In this document: positions 40,501 to 49,735 of the stretch, piece after piece
Position numbering within the stretch: position 1 is the first letter of the stretch
Layout: each line of letters opens with the position of its first letter
Source: UBA5078 sp964538025
Lineage (GTDB): Bacteria; Pseudomonadota; Gammaproteobacteria; Pseudomonadales; Pseudohongiellaceae
DNA: 64,000 nt
NCBI GenBank assembly: GCA_964538025.1
Contig: CAZICZ010000010.1
Coordinates: 1-64,000 of the forward strand
Direction: 5' to 3'
Translations under genes and position numbers: made by a program
The notes under the pieces: generated by a model
Databases searched by the model: none
What the model was told of the DNA's origin: nothing
What the model saw: the letters and a program-made list of their open reading frames with translations, nothing else

Positions 40501-42702
40501 CTAAAACGTTCCGCGCACCTTGAACGCAAACTGCACGCCGGTTTGCGTGCAGGCCCGCTCGATCTCGCGCAGTGCGCCGTCCCGCAGGTAACCGGTATAG
40601 CGAAGTCGATTGCGACAACTGTCGTGATCCAGCACGTTGATCGCCTCCAGCCGGTAGCTTAAGCCGGCAAATCCGATCTTCTCGGCAAACACGGTCAAGT
40701 TGCTCTGACTGCCGATGAACTGCACGGTTTCGATGTCCCAGAAGGGCCGGTTGCCGTCGATGCCGTCGCGGTAATTGAACCCGTAGTTCAGGCTCAGCGC
40801 CGGCAGGTCGTGGCGGAATCCGAGACGGAAATTGCCACGGTCATAAGGCACGACCCGCCGCTCACGATCAATCAGCGGATCATCAATGGCGGAATCCTGC
40901 ACCAGCACGCCCGCGGTCAATAATCCCTGGGGCAGCCCCAGCATGCCCAAACGGATACTGGCATCGAGATTGATGCCGACAACAGTGCCCCGGCCAACGT
41001 TGCCATTTGTGCTGACCGGCGAGGTGCGGGAGGGCGAGATGTCGATCTTGCCGATGGCATTGTCGATGTCGTAGTAAAAAACCCGCGAGTTCAGCGCGCC
41101 GCCATCGTTGGGCAGCCGATAGTCAAGGTTGAAGGTATAGCGCCACCACTGCTCCTGTTCCAGCTCGGGGTTGCCCGCAATCGTGTCCTGGTCGTCGTCG
41201 CGGGTATTCACGTTGGCAGAGAAGTCGGCAAAGCTGAGCTGTGACACAAACTTGTCCACCGAGGCGCGCACCTGCAACCTGTTGCTGAGGTTGTAGCGCA
41301 GATCGATCTTGGGCTTTAAAAAGCGGAAGTCGCGACTGTTGCTGACATCGCCCGTCTGGGCAATCTCCGAGAATTCCATCACCAGGCTGCTCTCGACAGA
41401 GACGCGGGGCGAGACCTGCCAGTTGTGCACGCCAAAGGCTTCATAGCGCATCTCCTCCACCGTAGACACCGCGTTAGGCTGAGGCACCGGCACCAGTCCA
41501 CCATATGCGGGCGACCCGACCCCGGGAAGCGCCAGGCCGCGTTTGAGCGCGGAATCCTGAATCGTTTGCGCGCGCTCAAGCCCGAGCTCCATGCCCTGCG
41601 TGGCAGCAAGATTCCACGTGTAGGAACTGCGCACGATGCGCTCGCGGTAACGGCTGCGGGTGTCGAGATAAAGGTTCTTTGTCTGCGGGCCATCGAGTGC
41701 CGTCATGGTGTAGCGTTCGCGCGTCGTCTGATCCTCCTTTTCGTTCACGATGAACAGGATCTTGTATTTCGCGCCAGTGGCAAACCCGTGTTCGTAGTCG
41801 CCGCCGATTTCCCAGTTGGACGAGCGGGCAGGCAGGTCTTCCCATTCGTAGCTGATGACGGCGGGGCTGCGATTGAAATTGGTGGTGGCGCGCAGCAGAT
41901 CGGCGGGCGGATCGGCCTCGTTGTAGAGCAGGTTCAGCGCGGCACGGTCAGCAGCAGTCCACTGGGTGGCCAGACTGCCGTTGAGCGTGACAGTGGTCTG
42001 TTCGCGGATGCGCTCAAACAAAACCGCATCGTTGAGGCGAAGGTCGGGGTGACGGCTGATCTCCTTGCTCTGCAGGTCCTCATAGGCCGTCTTGACGGCC
42101 GCAGAGGCGCGGTAGTCAACATTGCCGCGTTGTCCGCTGTAGGCGACCAGTGCGTCGGGTTTGAGGCTGCCATCGTGAAACCGGTTCATCCCCAGTTCGG
42201 CGGACAGGCTGGAGCGGGAGGCGGACTTGAGCAACACGATATTGACCACTTGCCCGCTGCTGCGCACATCCAGATCGCTGGAGGTGCCACGAATGATTTC
42301 GATGTAATCCACCTGGGCGGCAGCGATACGGCTGAGCTGCTCGCTGGCTTCGTTGGCTTTGCCGGCGAGCCGTTTGCCGTCGATCAGAATCTGGGAACTG
42401 GCGCCGAGGCCACGCTCCACGGCACTGCTCAGGCGCGAGCCGCCACTGTTGGCATCCAGCGCCAGACTGATCCCGGGAATCTGGTTGAGCATGTCGTTGA
42501 CGGACACGGGCTCGAATTCGGCAAAAAACGCGGCGGGGTACGTCAGGGTGGCGTTGTCGGCGCTGTCCTGTGCGCTGGCAGGGGACACCAGGCTGCTGGC
42601 GAGTGCCAGCGCCAGCGCGCGGGCGACAAAGGGTCTTATTAAGCAGGGTCTTACAAGGCAGGGTCGTGCAAGGAAGGCGTGTGCAAAGGATGCGTGTTTC
42701 AC
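40501..42702 (-). CDS. TonB-dependent receptor-like outer-membrane protein (paralogue 1)
   Basis: A 733-residue protein with a long signal region, a plug domain (PVSVNDMLNQIPGISLAL, GLGASSQILIDGKRLAGK, VDYIEIIRGTSSDLDVRSSGQVVNIVL) and barrel ending CTQTGVQFAFKVRGTF. It is clearly paralogous to the receptor at 52.9-55.0 kb, sharing the FAxYEPxSVNDMLNxIPGI, RRLAGK and final KxRGTF segments. Start: GTG with GGGAG seven bases ahead; earlier in-frame starts exist. The signal region contains tandem RPCL repeats. It lies 313 bases after the FadL-type gene. Substrate unknown. Confidence 0.85.
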   Translation of the reverse strand: MKHASFAHAFLARPCLVRPCLIRPFVARALALALASSLVSPASAQDSADNATLTYPAAFFAEFEPVSVNDMLNQIPGISLALDANSGGSRLSSAVERGLGASSQILIDGKRLAGKANEASEQLSRIAAAQVDYIEIIRGTSSDLDVRSSGQVVNIVLLKSASRSSLSAELGMNRFHDGSLKPDALVAYSGQRGNVDYRASAAVKTAYEDLQSKEISRHPDLRLNDAVLFERIREQTTVTLNGSLATQWTAADRAALNLLYNEADPPADLLRATTNFNRSPAVISYEWEDLPARSSNWEIGGDYEHGFATGAKYKILFIVNEKEDQTTRERYTMTALDGPQTKNLYLDTRSRYRERIVRSSYTWNLAATQGMELGLERAQTIQDSALKRGLALPGVGSPAYGGLVPVPQPNAVSTVEEMRYEAFGVHNWQVSPRVSVESSLVMEFSEIAQTGDVSNSRDFRFLKPKIDLRYNLSNRLQVRASVDKFVSQLSFADFSANVNTRDDDQDTIAGNPELEQEQWWRYTFNLDYRLPNDGGALNSRVFYYDIDNAIGKIDISPSRTSPVSTNGNVGRGTVVGINLDASIRLGMLGLPQGLLTAGVLVQDSAIDDPLIDRERRVVPYDRGNFRLGFRHDLPALSLNYGFNYRDGIDGNRPFWDIETVQFIGSQSNLTVFAEKIGFAGLSYRLEAINVLDHDSCRNRLRYTGYLRDGALREIERACTQTGVQFAFKVRGTF
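42632..42680. repeat. Imperfect 15-base tandem repeat in the receptor signal region
   Basis: Three to four tandem copies of a unit like AAGGGTCTTATTAAGC / AGGGTCTTACAAGGC encode ARPCLVRPCLIRPF on the minus strand. Length change by whole units would keep the frame and alter only the signal peptide. Two cysteines lie inside, which is unusual for a signal peptide n-region. Confidence 0.6.
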
Positions 42703-43015
42703 CCGGGATCTCCCGTCATTTTTATTGTCGTGGTGTGGCGCGGACGTGCTCTGAAGTGAGACCGCCCGCCGGGGCAGTTTATCACTCAAACGATTCGACG
42801 GTGGCATGCGCGATCGAACCACGAGGTCGTGGTCAATTCAGCGCCAGGAATGCGATCAGCGCAAGGAAAGGAGGCACAGCACGCAGGGTGCCGGAGGCGG
42901 GCTCCGAGAGACCTGTGCCCGAAAACATCAGGTCCGATAGGGGCTCGACTGCCCCGCCCCCGCCGCGTCGATTGTCGCGCCGGTGACAGGGCATTGCCAG
43001 AATGCGCCCTGGAGA
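42703..43015. other. Intergenic region between the receptor and FadL-type genes
   Basis: The 313 bases between two minus-strand genes hold no convincing gene, RNA or terminator. A short dyad ACCACGA-GG-TCGTGGT lies at 42818-42833. A minus-strand frame near 42836-42930 could encode a 31-residue hydrophobic tail, but it lacks a ribosome-binding site. The promoter of the receptor gene is presumably here, but I could not identify good -35/-10 boxes. Confidence 0.5.
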
Positions 43016-44272
43016 TCAGAGCGAGAAGCTGTAGCCCAGCGTGAAGATGTCTTCCTGCAGGTGGATATTGGCTTCTCCTCCCCCAAAAGGCATCGGAATG
43101 GAGCCACTGCCCTTCACCGTTTCCTTCAGGGCGTGGGCAAAGCTTACGCTCCACTCGCCACCTGCGCCGCTCTTCCAGCTGGCCCCAAAAGTCAGGTGAT
43201 CACGCACCACGCCGGGAGCCAGGATATTGAAGAAGGTTTCCGCGCGCGGAACCGGTTGGTCGACGCGGCTGATGCCGGCACGCAGCACCATGTCGTCGTT
43301 CAGCTGGTAGACCGCGCCCAGCTTGACCACATCCACTTCCTGCCAACCGAAGCCACCCCCGTTGTCGCTGCCCAGCGGATTGCCCGTTAACAGATTTTGC
43401 AGCGGATTGCCCACGGAGCTGACCTCGTCATAGGAGATGCGCTGCCAGTCCGCCGCCAGCGTCCATGCGGGAGCCGCTTTCCAGGCCAGACCAAGCACCA
43501 CGGTTTCGGGAATGTCGAAGCCGCCCTGCTCCGCAAACAGGCCGCGGTAATCGCTGAATTCCTGCATGTCGAAATCGGAGGACCAGCTAGCGCCCAGTGT
43601 CAGTGTCGGGCTGATCTGCCCGATCCAGCCCAACTTCACGCCCCATCCATTGCCCGAATCCGTGCCCTTGTTGCTGACATAGCCCGGCGCCGCTGAAAAG
43701 AAAGGGTTATCGAAGGCGCTGATGCCTTTCATCTCAAAGCGCTGGTAGGCGTAGGTCACCGCCACCCCGACGCTGTGGGCGGGGGACAGCTTGAAGGCCA
43801 GCGAGGGAGTAATGAACAGCTGTTCCAGATTGACGCCGGCACTGCCGGTGGAGCCGAAAGCGCCAAAGGGATTGTCGCCGTAGTCGGTGTTCATACCGCC
43901 ATTGCCGTAGATGGCCAGACCGGTGGACACCGTGTCGCTGAGCGCGCGGGAATAGCCCAGCTCGGGGATCAGGAAGTCGCCGGTATCATCACCGTTGTAG
44001 CGGCCATTCGCGCCGGCAAGATTGCCGACGATCTCGGCACCGCGGTGGGGACGGAAATAGGTCGCGCCAAGATCAAGGCGATTCCCCAGCAAGGCCGAGG
44101 CGGCGGGGTTGATCGCTGTGGACAGGCCATCCTGCGGCAACGCGGCACCGACACCTGCCACGGCGAGTGATCGCACGCCAATGCCGTGGGTGAAATAACC
44201 GTTGGTGGCGGACGCCGTTGCCGGCACCAGCACAGCGGCGATGGCCGCGCCCAGAAGTCGGGGGTGTTTCAT
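43016..44272 (-). CDS. FadL/OmpP1-family outer-membrane transporter
   Basis: A 418-residue outer-membrane protein for hydrophobic substrates such as long-chain fatty acids or hydrocarbons. It has a signal peptide ending ASA, the N-terminal TNGYFTHGIGVRSLAVAGVGAALPQDGLSTAINPAA (the hatch region with NPA), and a beta-rich remainder ending in SFSL. GGAGAG precedes the ATG. Length is near that of E. coli FadL. No beta-oxidation gene lies nearby in this window, so the substrate is open. Confidence 0.9.
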   Translation of the reverse strand: MKHPRLLGAAIAAVLVPATASATNGYFTHGIGVRSLAVAGVGAALPQDGLSTAINPAASALLGNRLDLGATYFRPHRGAEIVGNLAGANGRYNGDDTGDFLIPELGYSRALSDTVSTGLAIYGNGGMNTDYGDNPFGAFGSTGSAGVNLEQLFITPSLAFKLSPAHSVGVAVTYAYQRFEMKGISAFDNPFFSAAPGYVSNKGTDSGNGWGVKLGWIGQISPTLTLGASWSSDFDMQEFSDYRGLFAEQGGFDIPETVVLGLAWKAAPAWTLAADWQRISYDEVSSVGNPLQNLLTGNPLGSDNGGGFGWQEVDVVKLGAVYQLNDDMVLRAGISRVDQPVPRAETFFNILAPGVVRDHLTFGASWKSGAGGEWSVSFAHALKETVKGSGSIPMPFGGGEANIHLQEDIFTLGYSFSL

Positions 44273-44472
44273 GCTTACTCTCTCCAGAGGGAATGACGGG
44301 ACGGGATTATGGATGGAAACCCTTTGCCCAAAAAAAACAGGCGCACGATACACCGGAGCGCGTTAATCTCAAAGAAATAAAAAAGACTTTGGTTAGATCA
44401 AAAACCTATAAGAATCAGCCCGAGAGGCATCTGCTATGATGGGCAAAACGATGACACGAGAGGGAAACTGTG

Positions 44473-45216
44473 ATGAAAAAAATTCTGTTGCTTGTCGGCC
44501 TGTTGATCGTGGGAGCTGGCGTTTTTGTCTATCTCAATTTTGAAACCGGGCTGCGCCGTGGTATCGAGATGGCGGCCAGCACGGCGCTCGGCACACAGGT
44601 GACGGTGTCCGGCGTCAGCCTGTCACCGTTCTCCGGCCAAGGCAGTATCCGCGGCCTGAGCATCGCCAACCCGGAAGGCTTTGACGCCCCTTATGCGATG
44701 CAGCTGGGCGAACTGGACGTGGCGGTCTCTCTGGCCTCTCTGGTCAGCGATGTGATTGAGATTGATCATATTGTGGTCAACGAGGTCAACATCACCTACG
44801 AGACAACCGTCGTCAACGACAACATCCGCGCGCTCCTGGCCAATCTGCCGGCCTCCGGATCCGCCCCGGTGGTGGAGGCCTCTCCCGAGGCGACGCCGGG
44901 CAAGAAGGTCATCATTCGCGATCTGCGCCTGATCAACCCGCAGATCACCCTGCAAACCCGGGTTGCCAGCGCCCCGGTGCCTCTGCCGGACCTGACCCTG
45001 ACCGATATTGGTCAGAAGAGCAACGGCGTGACCGTGGCAGAGGCCGCCCAACAGATTCTGGGCGCACTGAACCGCTCCCTGGCGACCGCCGGCGTTCCGG
45101 ACATGAGCACGCTGGTGGACGGCGCCCGACAGCAACTGGAGGAAGGCGCCAAAAAGGTGGAGGAAGCGGTGGGCAATGTGACCGACGGCGTCCGCAGTCT
45201 CTTCAACCGCCAATAG
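44473..45216 (+). CDS. AsmA-like envelope protein
   Basis: A 247-residue protein with one N-terminal transmembrane helix (ILLLVGLLIVGAGVFVYLNF) and a periplasmic domain containing GTQVTVSGVSLSPFSGQGSIRGLSIANPEGF, the beginning of AsmA-type repeating beta-groove proteins, and LADLTLTDIG-like strands. It is far shorter than AsmA or TamB, so it may be a single-module relative. A predicted amphipathic helix (RQQLEEGAKKVEEAVGNVTD) ends it. The ATG is used because AGAGGG is eight bases ahead; a GTG lies one codon earlier. It overlaps the LysR gene tail-to-tail by 14 bases. Function unknown. Confidence 0.78.
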   Translation: MKKILLLVGLLIVGAGVFVYLNFETGLRRGIEMAASTALGTQVTVSGVSLSPFSGQGSIRGLSIANPEGFDAPYAMQLGELDVAVSLASLVSDVIEIDHIVVNEVNITYETTVVNDNIRALLANLPASGSAPVVEASPEATPGKKVIIRDLRLINPQITLQTRVASAPVPLPDLTLTDIGQKSNGVTVAEAAQQILGALNRSLATAGVPDMSTLVDGARQQLEEGAKKVEEAVGNVTDGVRSLFNRQ

Positions 45217-46123
45217 GCGCGTCTGTCGCCGGCGCGAGCCAGTTCACCTTTGCACATGCCTGCACAAACCAGGCAAGCGCCTTGCCGCTCTGGTGCTTGC
45301 GCCAGGCCATGTAGAGCGGGATGGGGGGCCGTGGCACGGAGCATTCCAGAGCCACCAGGTCTCCCCGGGCGAGCAGCGGCGCAACCATATGCCGCGGCAG
45401 AAAGCCGACGCCGACGCCCATTCGCTGCGCTTCAATCTTGGCCGCCATGGTCGCTACCCGCAGGCTTTGCCGGCTGGCGAGCAGCCCGGAGGAACGTGCC
45501 GGGCTGGTGATCGAGGTGTCGGCAGCTATCACCGTCGGAAACTGCGCGATCGCCTCGGCATCGATGGGCTGAGGGTGCGCGCAAAGGGGATGCCCCGGGG
45601 CGACTGCAAAAACGAATTCCACCTGCCCCAGCGGGCAGGTTTCAAACACGCCTTTGGGAATATCTCCCGAGGCGCCCAGTGTCAGATCACAGCGTCCAGC
45701 CAGCAGCGCATCCCAGCCACCCCCCAGCACTTCTTCGGTCACCTGCACCGTGACCTGCCGCCCCAAGGCATTGAACGCCTGCACCTGCTGTAACAGTGCG
45801 GCCAGCGGCAACACGGTGTCACGGGCGATACGCAGGGTGGTTTCCCAGCCCAATTCCACTTGGCGAACGGCTTCCTCAAGATCGGCCGCCTCCTGCAACA
45901 GCAGGCGCCCGCGCTCCAGCAACAGGTGACCCGCCGGCGTGAGGACCGCGCGCTGTTTGCTGCGATCAAACAGGCTGACGCCGAGCTCTGTTTCGAGTTT
46001 TTGCACGGTATAGGTCAGCGCGGACGGCACCTTGAACAGGGCCTGTGCCGCCGCCTGAAAGCTGCCGCGACGCTCGATGGCGTCGATGACACGCAGCGCC
46101 TCCAGCGTAAGAGGGTGATGCAT
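45203..46123 (-). CDS. LysR-family transcriptional regulator
   Basis: A 306-residue regulator with N-terminal winged helix (LEALRVIDAIERRGSFQAAAQALFKVPSALTYTVQKLE, then LFDRSKQRAVLTPAG) and a C-terminal periplasmic-binding-fold co-inducer domain. The HTH resembles the YhaJ/DoxX-associated branch. It is divergent from a doxX gene, and the intergenic DNA holds a TTTGA-N9-TCAAA dyad of the LysR type. Control of doxX is therefore likely; in related loci these regulators respond to quinone or aromatic signals, which I cannot test here. Confidence 0.93.
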   Translation of the reverse strand: MHHPLTLEALRVIDAIERRGSFQAAAQALFKVPSALTYTVQKLETELGVSLFDRSKQRAVLTPAGHLLLERGRLLLQEAADLEEAVRQVELGWETTLRIARDTVLPLAALLQQVQAFNALGRQVTVQVTEEVLGGGWDALLAGRCDLTLGASGDIPKGVFETCPLGQVEFVFAVAPGHPLCAHPQPIDAEAIAQFPTVIAADTSITSPARSSGLLASRQSLRVATMAAKIEAQRMGVGVGFLPRHMVAPLLARGDLVALECSVPRPPIPLYMAWRKHQSGKALAWFVQACAKVNWLAPATDAPIGG

Positions 46124-46151
46124 CGGCGGTCACTCCCATTTGTTTAAATTA

Positions 46152-46170
46152 TTTGAAGTATAAGCTCAAA
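46152..46170. promoter_or_regulatory. Candidate LysR-type operator between lysR and doxX
   Basis: The dyad TTTGA (46152-46156) and TCAAA (46166-46170), nine bases apart, lies 29 bases upstream of the LysR-type start and about 97 before doxX. It fits the T-N11-A-type dyads bound by LysR proteins. The whole gap is very AT-rich compared with its surroundings. Confidence 0.4.
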
Positions 46171-46266
46171 ATCTTCCGCTTTTAAGGCCATAAACTCCTC
46201 TATAGATTTTACTCCAATGGTTTCACATCGAAATCGAATATTTTAAATAACTTTATCGGAGCCCTT

Positions 46267-46710
46267 ATGAACACACTGACACGCCTTCTCACCACCCCGG
46301 CCCACTGGTCACCCCTGGCATTGCGGCTGCCTCTGGGCATTATCTTTATCGCCCACGGGGCGCAGAAGCTGTTCGGCGCCTTTGGCGGCTATGGACTTGA
46401 GGGAACGGGACAATTCATGGAATCGATCGGTCTGACACCAGGCGTTCTCATGGCGGGAATGGCCGGTTCGGCAGAGTTCTTCGGCGGAGTATTGCTGATC
46501 GCGGGTTTGCTGGTACGCCCGTCAGCCCTGGTGCTGGCCTTCACGATGGTGGTGGCCATCCTGACCGTGCATCTCCAGAACGGGCTTTTCATGGACAAGG
46601 GTGGGTTTGAATTCGGCCTCGCCCTGCTGGCCGGAAGTGTCTCTCTGATGTTCAGCGGTGCCGGTCGCCTGAGCGTGGATGACTGGCTGGCCAAACGCAT
46701 CGCCGGGTAA
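46267..46710 (+). CDS. DoxX-family membrane protein
   Basis: A 147-residue membrane protein with four helices. The block LALRLPLGIIFIAHGAQKLFGAFGGYG with its GxQKLF, then GVLMAGMAGSAEFFGGVLLIAGLLVRPSAL, is typical of the DoxX/YphA group. Members are linked to redox stress or sulfur/quinone chemistry, often with no defined reaction. The GGAG at the start of this leader supports the ATG. It is divergent from a LysR gene and followed by a strong hairpin. Confidence 0.9.
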   Translation: MNTLTRLLTTPAHWSPLALRLPLGIIFIAHGAQKLFGAFGGYGLEGTGQFMESIGLTPGVLMAGMAGSAEFFGGVLLIAGLLVRPSALVLAFTMVVAILTVHLQNGLFMDKGGFEFGLALLAGSVSLMFSGAGRLSVDDWLAKRIAG

Positions 46711-46720
46711 GACCCTTTGC

Positions 46721-46758
46721 GCCCCCGCGTTCACCGCAGTGTGCGGTGTCGTGGGGGC
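46721..46758. terminator. Bidirectional hairpin between doxX and speA
   Basis: GCCCCC (46721-46726) pairs with GGGGGC (46753-46758), with inner CG/CG and ACCGCA/TGCGGT arms, giving a long GC-rich stem. A second hairpin CGCCAC/GTGGCG follows at 46775-46793. They separate the convergent doxX and speA genes; T-runs are weak, so efficiency is uncertain. Confidence 0.55.
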
Positions 46759-46799
46759 TCTCATTGCGGGGAGGCGCCACGGCATTCGTGGCGATCGTC

Positions 46800-48779
46800 C
46801 TACTCCCCGCGTGTCACGATCTGGGTATCGCAGTAGGTCGTGTCGTCCAGCCGCTTGGTGTAGTTGTTCAGAATCCGCATGCCCTCGGCAGGTTTGACCA
46901 CGCCCGCCTCGATCTTACGGCGGATCAGTTCCGTCATGCGGCGATCCAGATCGCTGGGAAAATACTGCACCGTGGACAACATCTCCTTGATGCTGATCGC
47001 CTTGATGGTCTCCTCGATCCAGAAGTTCCCCGGCTCATCGGCGCTGGCATAAACATGCGCCTCGCCCACACGCCCCAGCAGATTATGGGAGTCCCCCAGG
47101 ATTTCCTGGTAGGCGCCTACCAGGAACACGCCCAGATAATAGGGCTCTCCCTGCCGGAAATCGTGCAGCGGCAGCCAGCTCTTGTTGGCATGGGAAGACA
47201 CATACTGGTCAATCTTGCCATCCGAATCACAGGTCAGGTCCACCACCTGTCCCCGCCGGCGCGGTTCCTCGTCGAGCCTGTCCAGCGGCAGCACCGGGAA
47301 GACCTGCCCGATGGCCCAGTGGTCCAGAATCGACTGGAAAACCGAGAAATCGGTGAGATAGAGATCCGTCAGCTGGGCCTCCAGATCAGTCTGCTCCACC
47401 GGCACCGGGTCTATCGCCAGCGCCTGGAACTTGCGCAGCACCTCCCGCGCGGTGTTCCAGTAAAGACTCTCGGTATGCGCGAGAAACTCCACGTTCAAAT
47501 ACCCGAGGCGTGCCAGTTGCTCGGCCTCCTGATGGGCATCCTTGGCGTCATGAATGACCTCGGTCAGGGCCCCGCGCGTGCGCACCTTCTGCGCCTCCTT
47601 GAAGGCGGCCTGCATGCGCTTGACCACCATCGGCGCCTCTTCGGTCAGCTCCCGCATCGGCGGGGTGTCGGGACGGTGCACGCCCAGCACCGGCATCACC
47701 AGCATCGAGTGATGCGCGGTGATGGCACGACCGCTTTCCGAGAGCAGCGTTGGCATCGGCACGCTGCGCTGTTCGCAGATTTCCTTGACGGCAAACACGA
47801 TGACATTGGCGTATTCCTGCAGGCCGTAATTGATCGATGAGTCCACATCCTCGTACTCGCCGCCATAACTGCCGCCGTAATTCACGCCGAGCCCACCGCC
47901 CACGTCGAGGAACTTCACCTTGAGACCCCGTTCGTGCAGATCCGCATAGAACTGGGCGATTTCCTTGACGGCCGAGCGCAGGACCTGCGTGTCGGCAATC
48001 TGGCTGCCAAGGTGAAAATGGAGCAGCTCCAGTCGATCACTGATGCCGCGGGCCTCCAGCACACTCACCAGCTGCACCAGTTCGGGCACCGTGAGGCCGA
48101 ACTTGGAACTGGAGCCGCCGGACTCAAACCAGCGGCCCGACCCGCGGGTGGAAAGCTTCACGCGCACGCCCAGGCGAGGCGCGGCGGCGGGGATCAGGGC
48201 GCGCTGATCGGCCAGCACCATCAACTGCTCAAACTCGGTGTATTTCTCTATCACCGGCAAGACCTGCTGGCCCAGCTGCTGCGCATTGAGCATCAGGGTC
48301 AGCATGGACTGGTCCTTGACGCCATTGCACAGCAGCAGCGTGTCGTCCCCGATCAGGGCCAGTGTCGCCATCAATTCGGCACGCGAGCCACACTCCAGCC
48401 CGAGATTGAACGGCTTGCCCGCCTCCATCACCTCGGCCACCACTTCGTGCAGCTGGTTGACCTTGATGGGGTAAATCGTCCGGTATTCCCCCTCGTACCC
48501 AGCCTCGCGGATCGCCTCCTGAAAGGTCAGATTAAGGCGGCGCACCCGGGCACTGATGATGTCCTGAAAGCGCAGGATGAGGGGAAAGGTGCAGCCCTCG
48601 GCAATCGCCGCATCGATTACTTCGGTGATGTCGATCTCCAGTTCGGACCCGGGCACCGGCCGCACGGCCATGTGGCCCCGCTCATTGACGCCAAAGAACC
48701 CCGCACTCCAGGTTTTGATGGCATAGAGTTCCTCGGCATCACTGATGCTCCAGGAGGAGGGAGTGTTCGCGTGGTTCAC
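46800..48779 (-). CDS. speA: Biosynthetic arginine decarboxylase
   Basis: PLP enzyme that turns arginine into agmatine, first step of the agmatine route to putrescine. The 659-residue protein has the alanine-racemase-type barrel with the PLP lysine in TIYPIKVNQLHEVV, the glycine loop KFLDVGGGLGVNYGGSYGG, and the YCDTQIVTRGE end. Its size is typical for SpeA. Translation starts at GTG, whose bases overlap the speB stop (GTGA), with AGAGGA seven bases ahead. An ATG lies 14 codons earlier inside speB but is less likely. It is the last gene of the amidase-speB-speA unit. Confidence 0.95.
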   Translation of the reverse strand: MNHANTPSSWSISDAEELYAIKTWSAGFFGVNERGHMAVRPVPGSELEIDITEVIDAAIAEGCTFPLILRFQDIISARVRRLNLTFQEAIREAGYEGEYRTIYPIKVNQLHEVVAEVMEAGKPFNLGLECGSRAELMATLALIGDDTLLLCNGVKDQSMLTLMLNAQQLGQQVLPVIEKYTEFEQLMVLADQRALIPAAAPRLGVRVKLSTRGSGRWFESGGSSSKFGLTVPELVQLVSVLEARGISDRLELLHFHLGSQIADTQVLRSAVKEIAQFYADLHERGLKVKFLDVGGGLGVNYGGSYGGEYEDVDSSINYGLQEYANVIVFAVKEICEQRSVPMPTLLSESGRAITAHHSMLVMPVLGVHRPDTPPMRELTEEAPMVVKRMQAAFKEAQKVRTRGALTEVIHDAKDAHQEAEQLARLGYLNVEFLAHTESLYWNTAREVLRKFQALAIDPVPVEQTDLEAQLTDLYLTDFSVFQSILDHWAIGQVFPVLPLDRLDEEPRRRGQVVDLTCDSDGKIDQYVSSHANKSWLPLHDFRQGEPYYLGVFLVGAYQEILGDSHNLLGRVGEAHVYASADEPGNFWIEETIKAISIKEMLSTVQYFPSDLDRRMTELIRRKIEAGVVKPAEGMRILNNYTKRLDDTTYCDTQIVTRGE

Positions 48780-49735
48780 GGGGCATTCCTCTTGTCGGGT
48801 GCCGCGCGCAGGCGGCGACATTCGTCATACAGACAGAGCATTTCGATGGCGATCTGCGCGGCGGCCAGCGCCGTCATCTCGGCGTGGTCATAGGCCGGTG
48901 CCACTTCCACAACGTCCATGCCCACCAGATTCAGCCCGACCAGCCCGCGCAGGATATCCAGCGCCTGAAAGGAGGACAGACCGCCGGGCACCGGCGTGCC
49001 GGTTCCGGGTGCAAAGGCAGGGTCGAGACAATCGATGTCGAAGGTGAGATAGACCGGACGCTCCCCCACCCGCGCCTTGATCTGCGCAACGATGGCATCG
49101 ACGCCCTGACGATGCACGTCGGCGGCCGAGAGCACCTGATAGCCGAGGGTGTCGTCATTGGTGGTGCGGATTCCCACCTGCACGGAATGCTCCGGCAGGA
49201 CGATGCCTTCTTTTGCGGCCTTGTAGAACATGGTGCCGTGGTTAATACCCTCGCCCGAGGAGGGCCAGGTGTCCGTGTGGGCGTCAAAATGCACCAGGCA
49301 CAGCGGCCCGTGCACCTTCGCGTGGGCACACAGGCTGGGGTAGGAGATGAAATGGTCGCCGCCGAGCAGCAGTGAAGCGGCGCCGCTTGCCAAAATCGTC
49401 GCGACATGCGTTTCAATGTGCTTGACGCTCAGCAGGCCGCCCTCGCAATCGCCGTAGTCCACGACCGCCATCGAGGCGAACGGGTCGCGCTGCCACGGCC
49501 AGGGACGCTCCCATGCCAGCGACAGGGACGCATTGCGGATGGCGCGCGGGCCGAGCCGTGCGCCGGACCGGTTGGTCGTCGCGATATCCAGCGGCACGCC
49601 GCTGACCGCGACATCGACCCCGGCGAGCGAGCGCGAATAGGGGGCGCGAAAGAAACTGCCGGCGCCACCAAAACTGTGTGAACCGACCATGCCGCCCCGC
49701 GGGGCGCCGGTGAACGCATTATCCCAATCTGTCAT
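48776..49735 (-). CDS. speB: Agmatinase
   Basis: Hydrolyses agmatine to putrescine and urea. The 319-residue ureohydrolase has the binuclear Mn site in GGDHF, HFDAHTDTW and DIDCLDPAFAPGTGTPVPGG. The N-terminus (MTDWDNAFTGAPRGGMVGSH) is longer than that of E. coli SpeB and resembles the guanidinobutyrase/agmatinase branch, so a related guanidino acid could be the substrate. It overlaps amidase by one base and speA by four, so coupled translation is likely. Confidence 0.9.
   Translation of the reverse strand: MTDWDNAFTGAPRGGMVGSHSFGGAGSFFRAPYSRSLAGVDVAVSGVPLDIATTNRSGARLGPRAIRNASLSLAWERPWPWQRDPFASMAVVDYGDCEGGLLSVKHIETHVATILASGAASLLLGGDHFISYPSLCAHAKVHGPLCLVHFDAHTDTWPSSGEGINHGTMFYKAAKEGIVLPEHSVQVGIRTTNDDTLGYQVLSAADVHRQGVDAIVAQIKARVGERPVYLTFDIDCLDPAFAPGTGTPVPGGLSSFQALDILRGLVGLNLVGMDVVEVAPAYDHAEMTALAAAQIAIEMLCLYDECRRLRAAPDKRNAP

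Noticed and set aside
42786..42930. A short minus-strand peptide with a hydrophobic end (about 31 residues)
   Set aside because: No ribosome-binding site and no support beyond hydrophobicity; probably chance.
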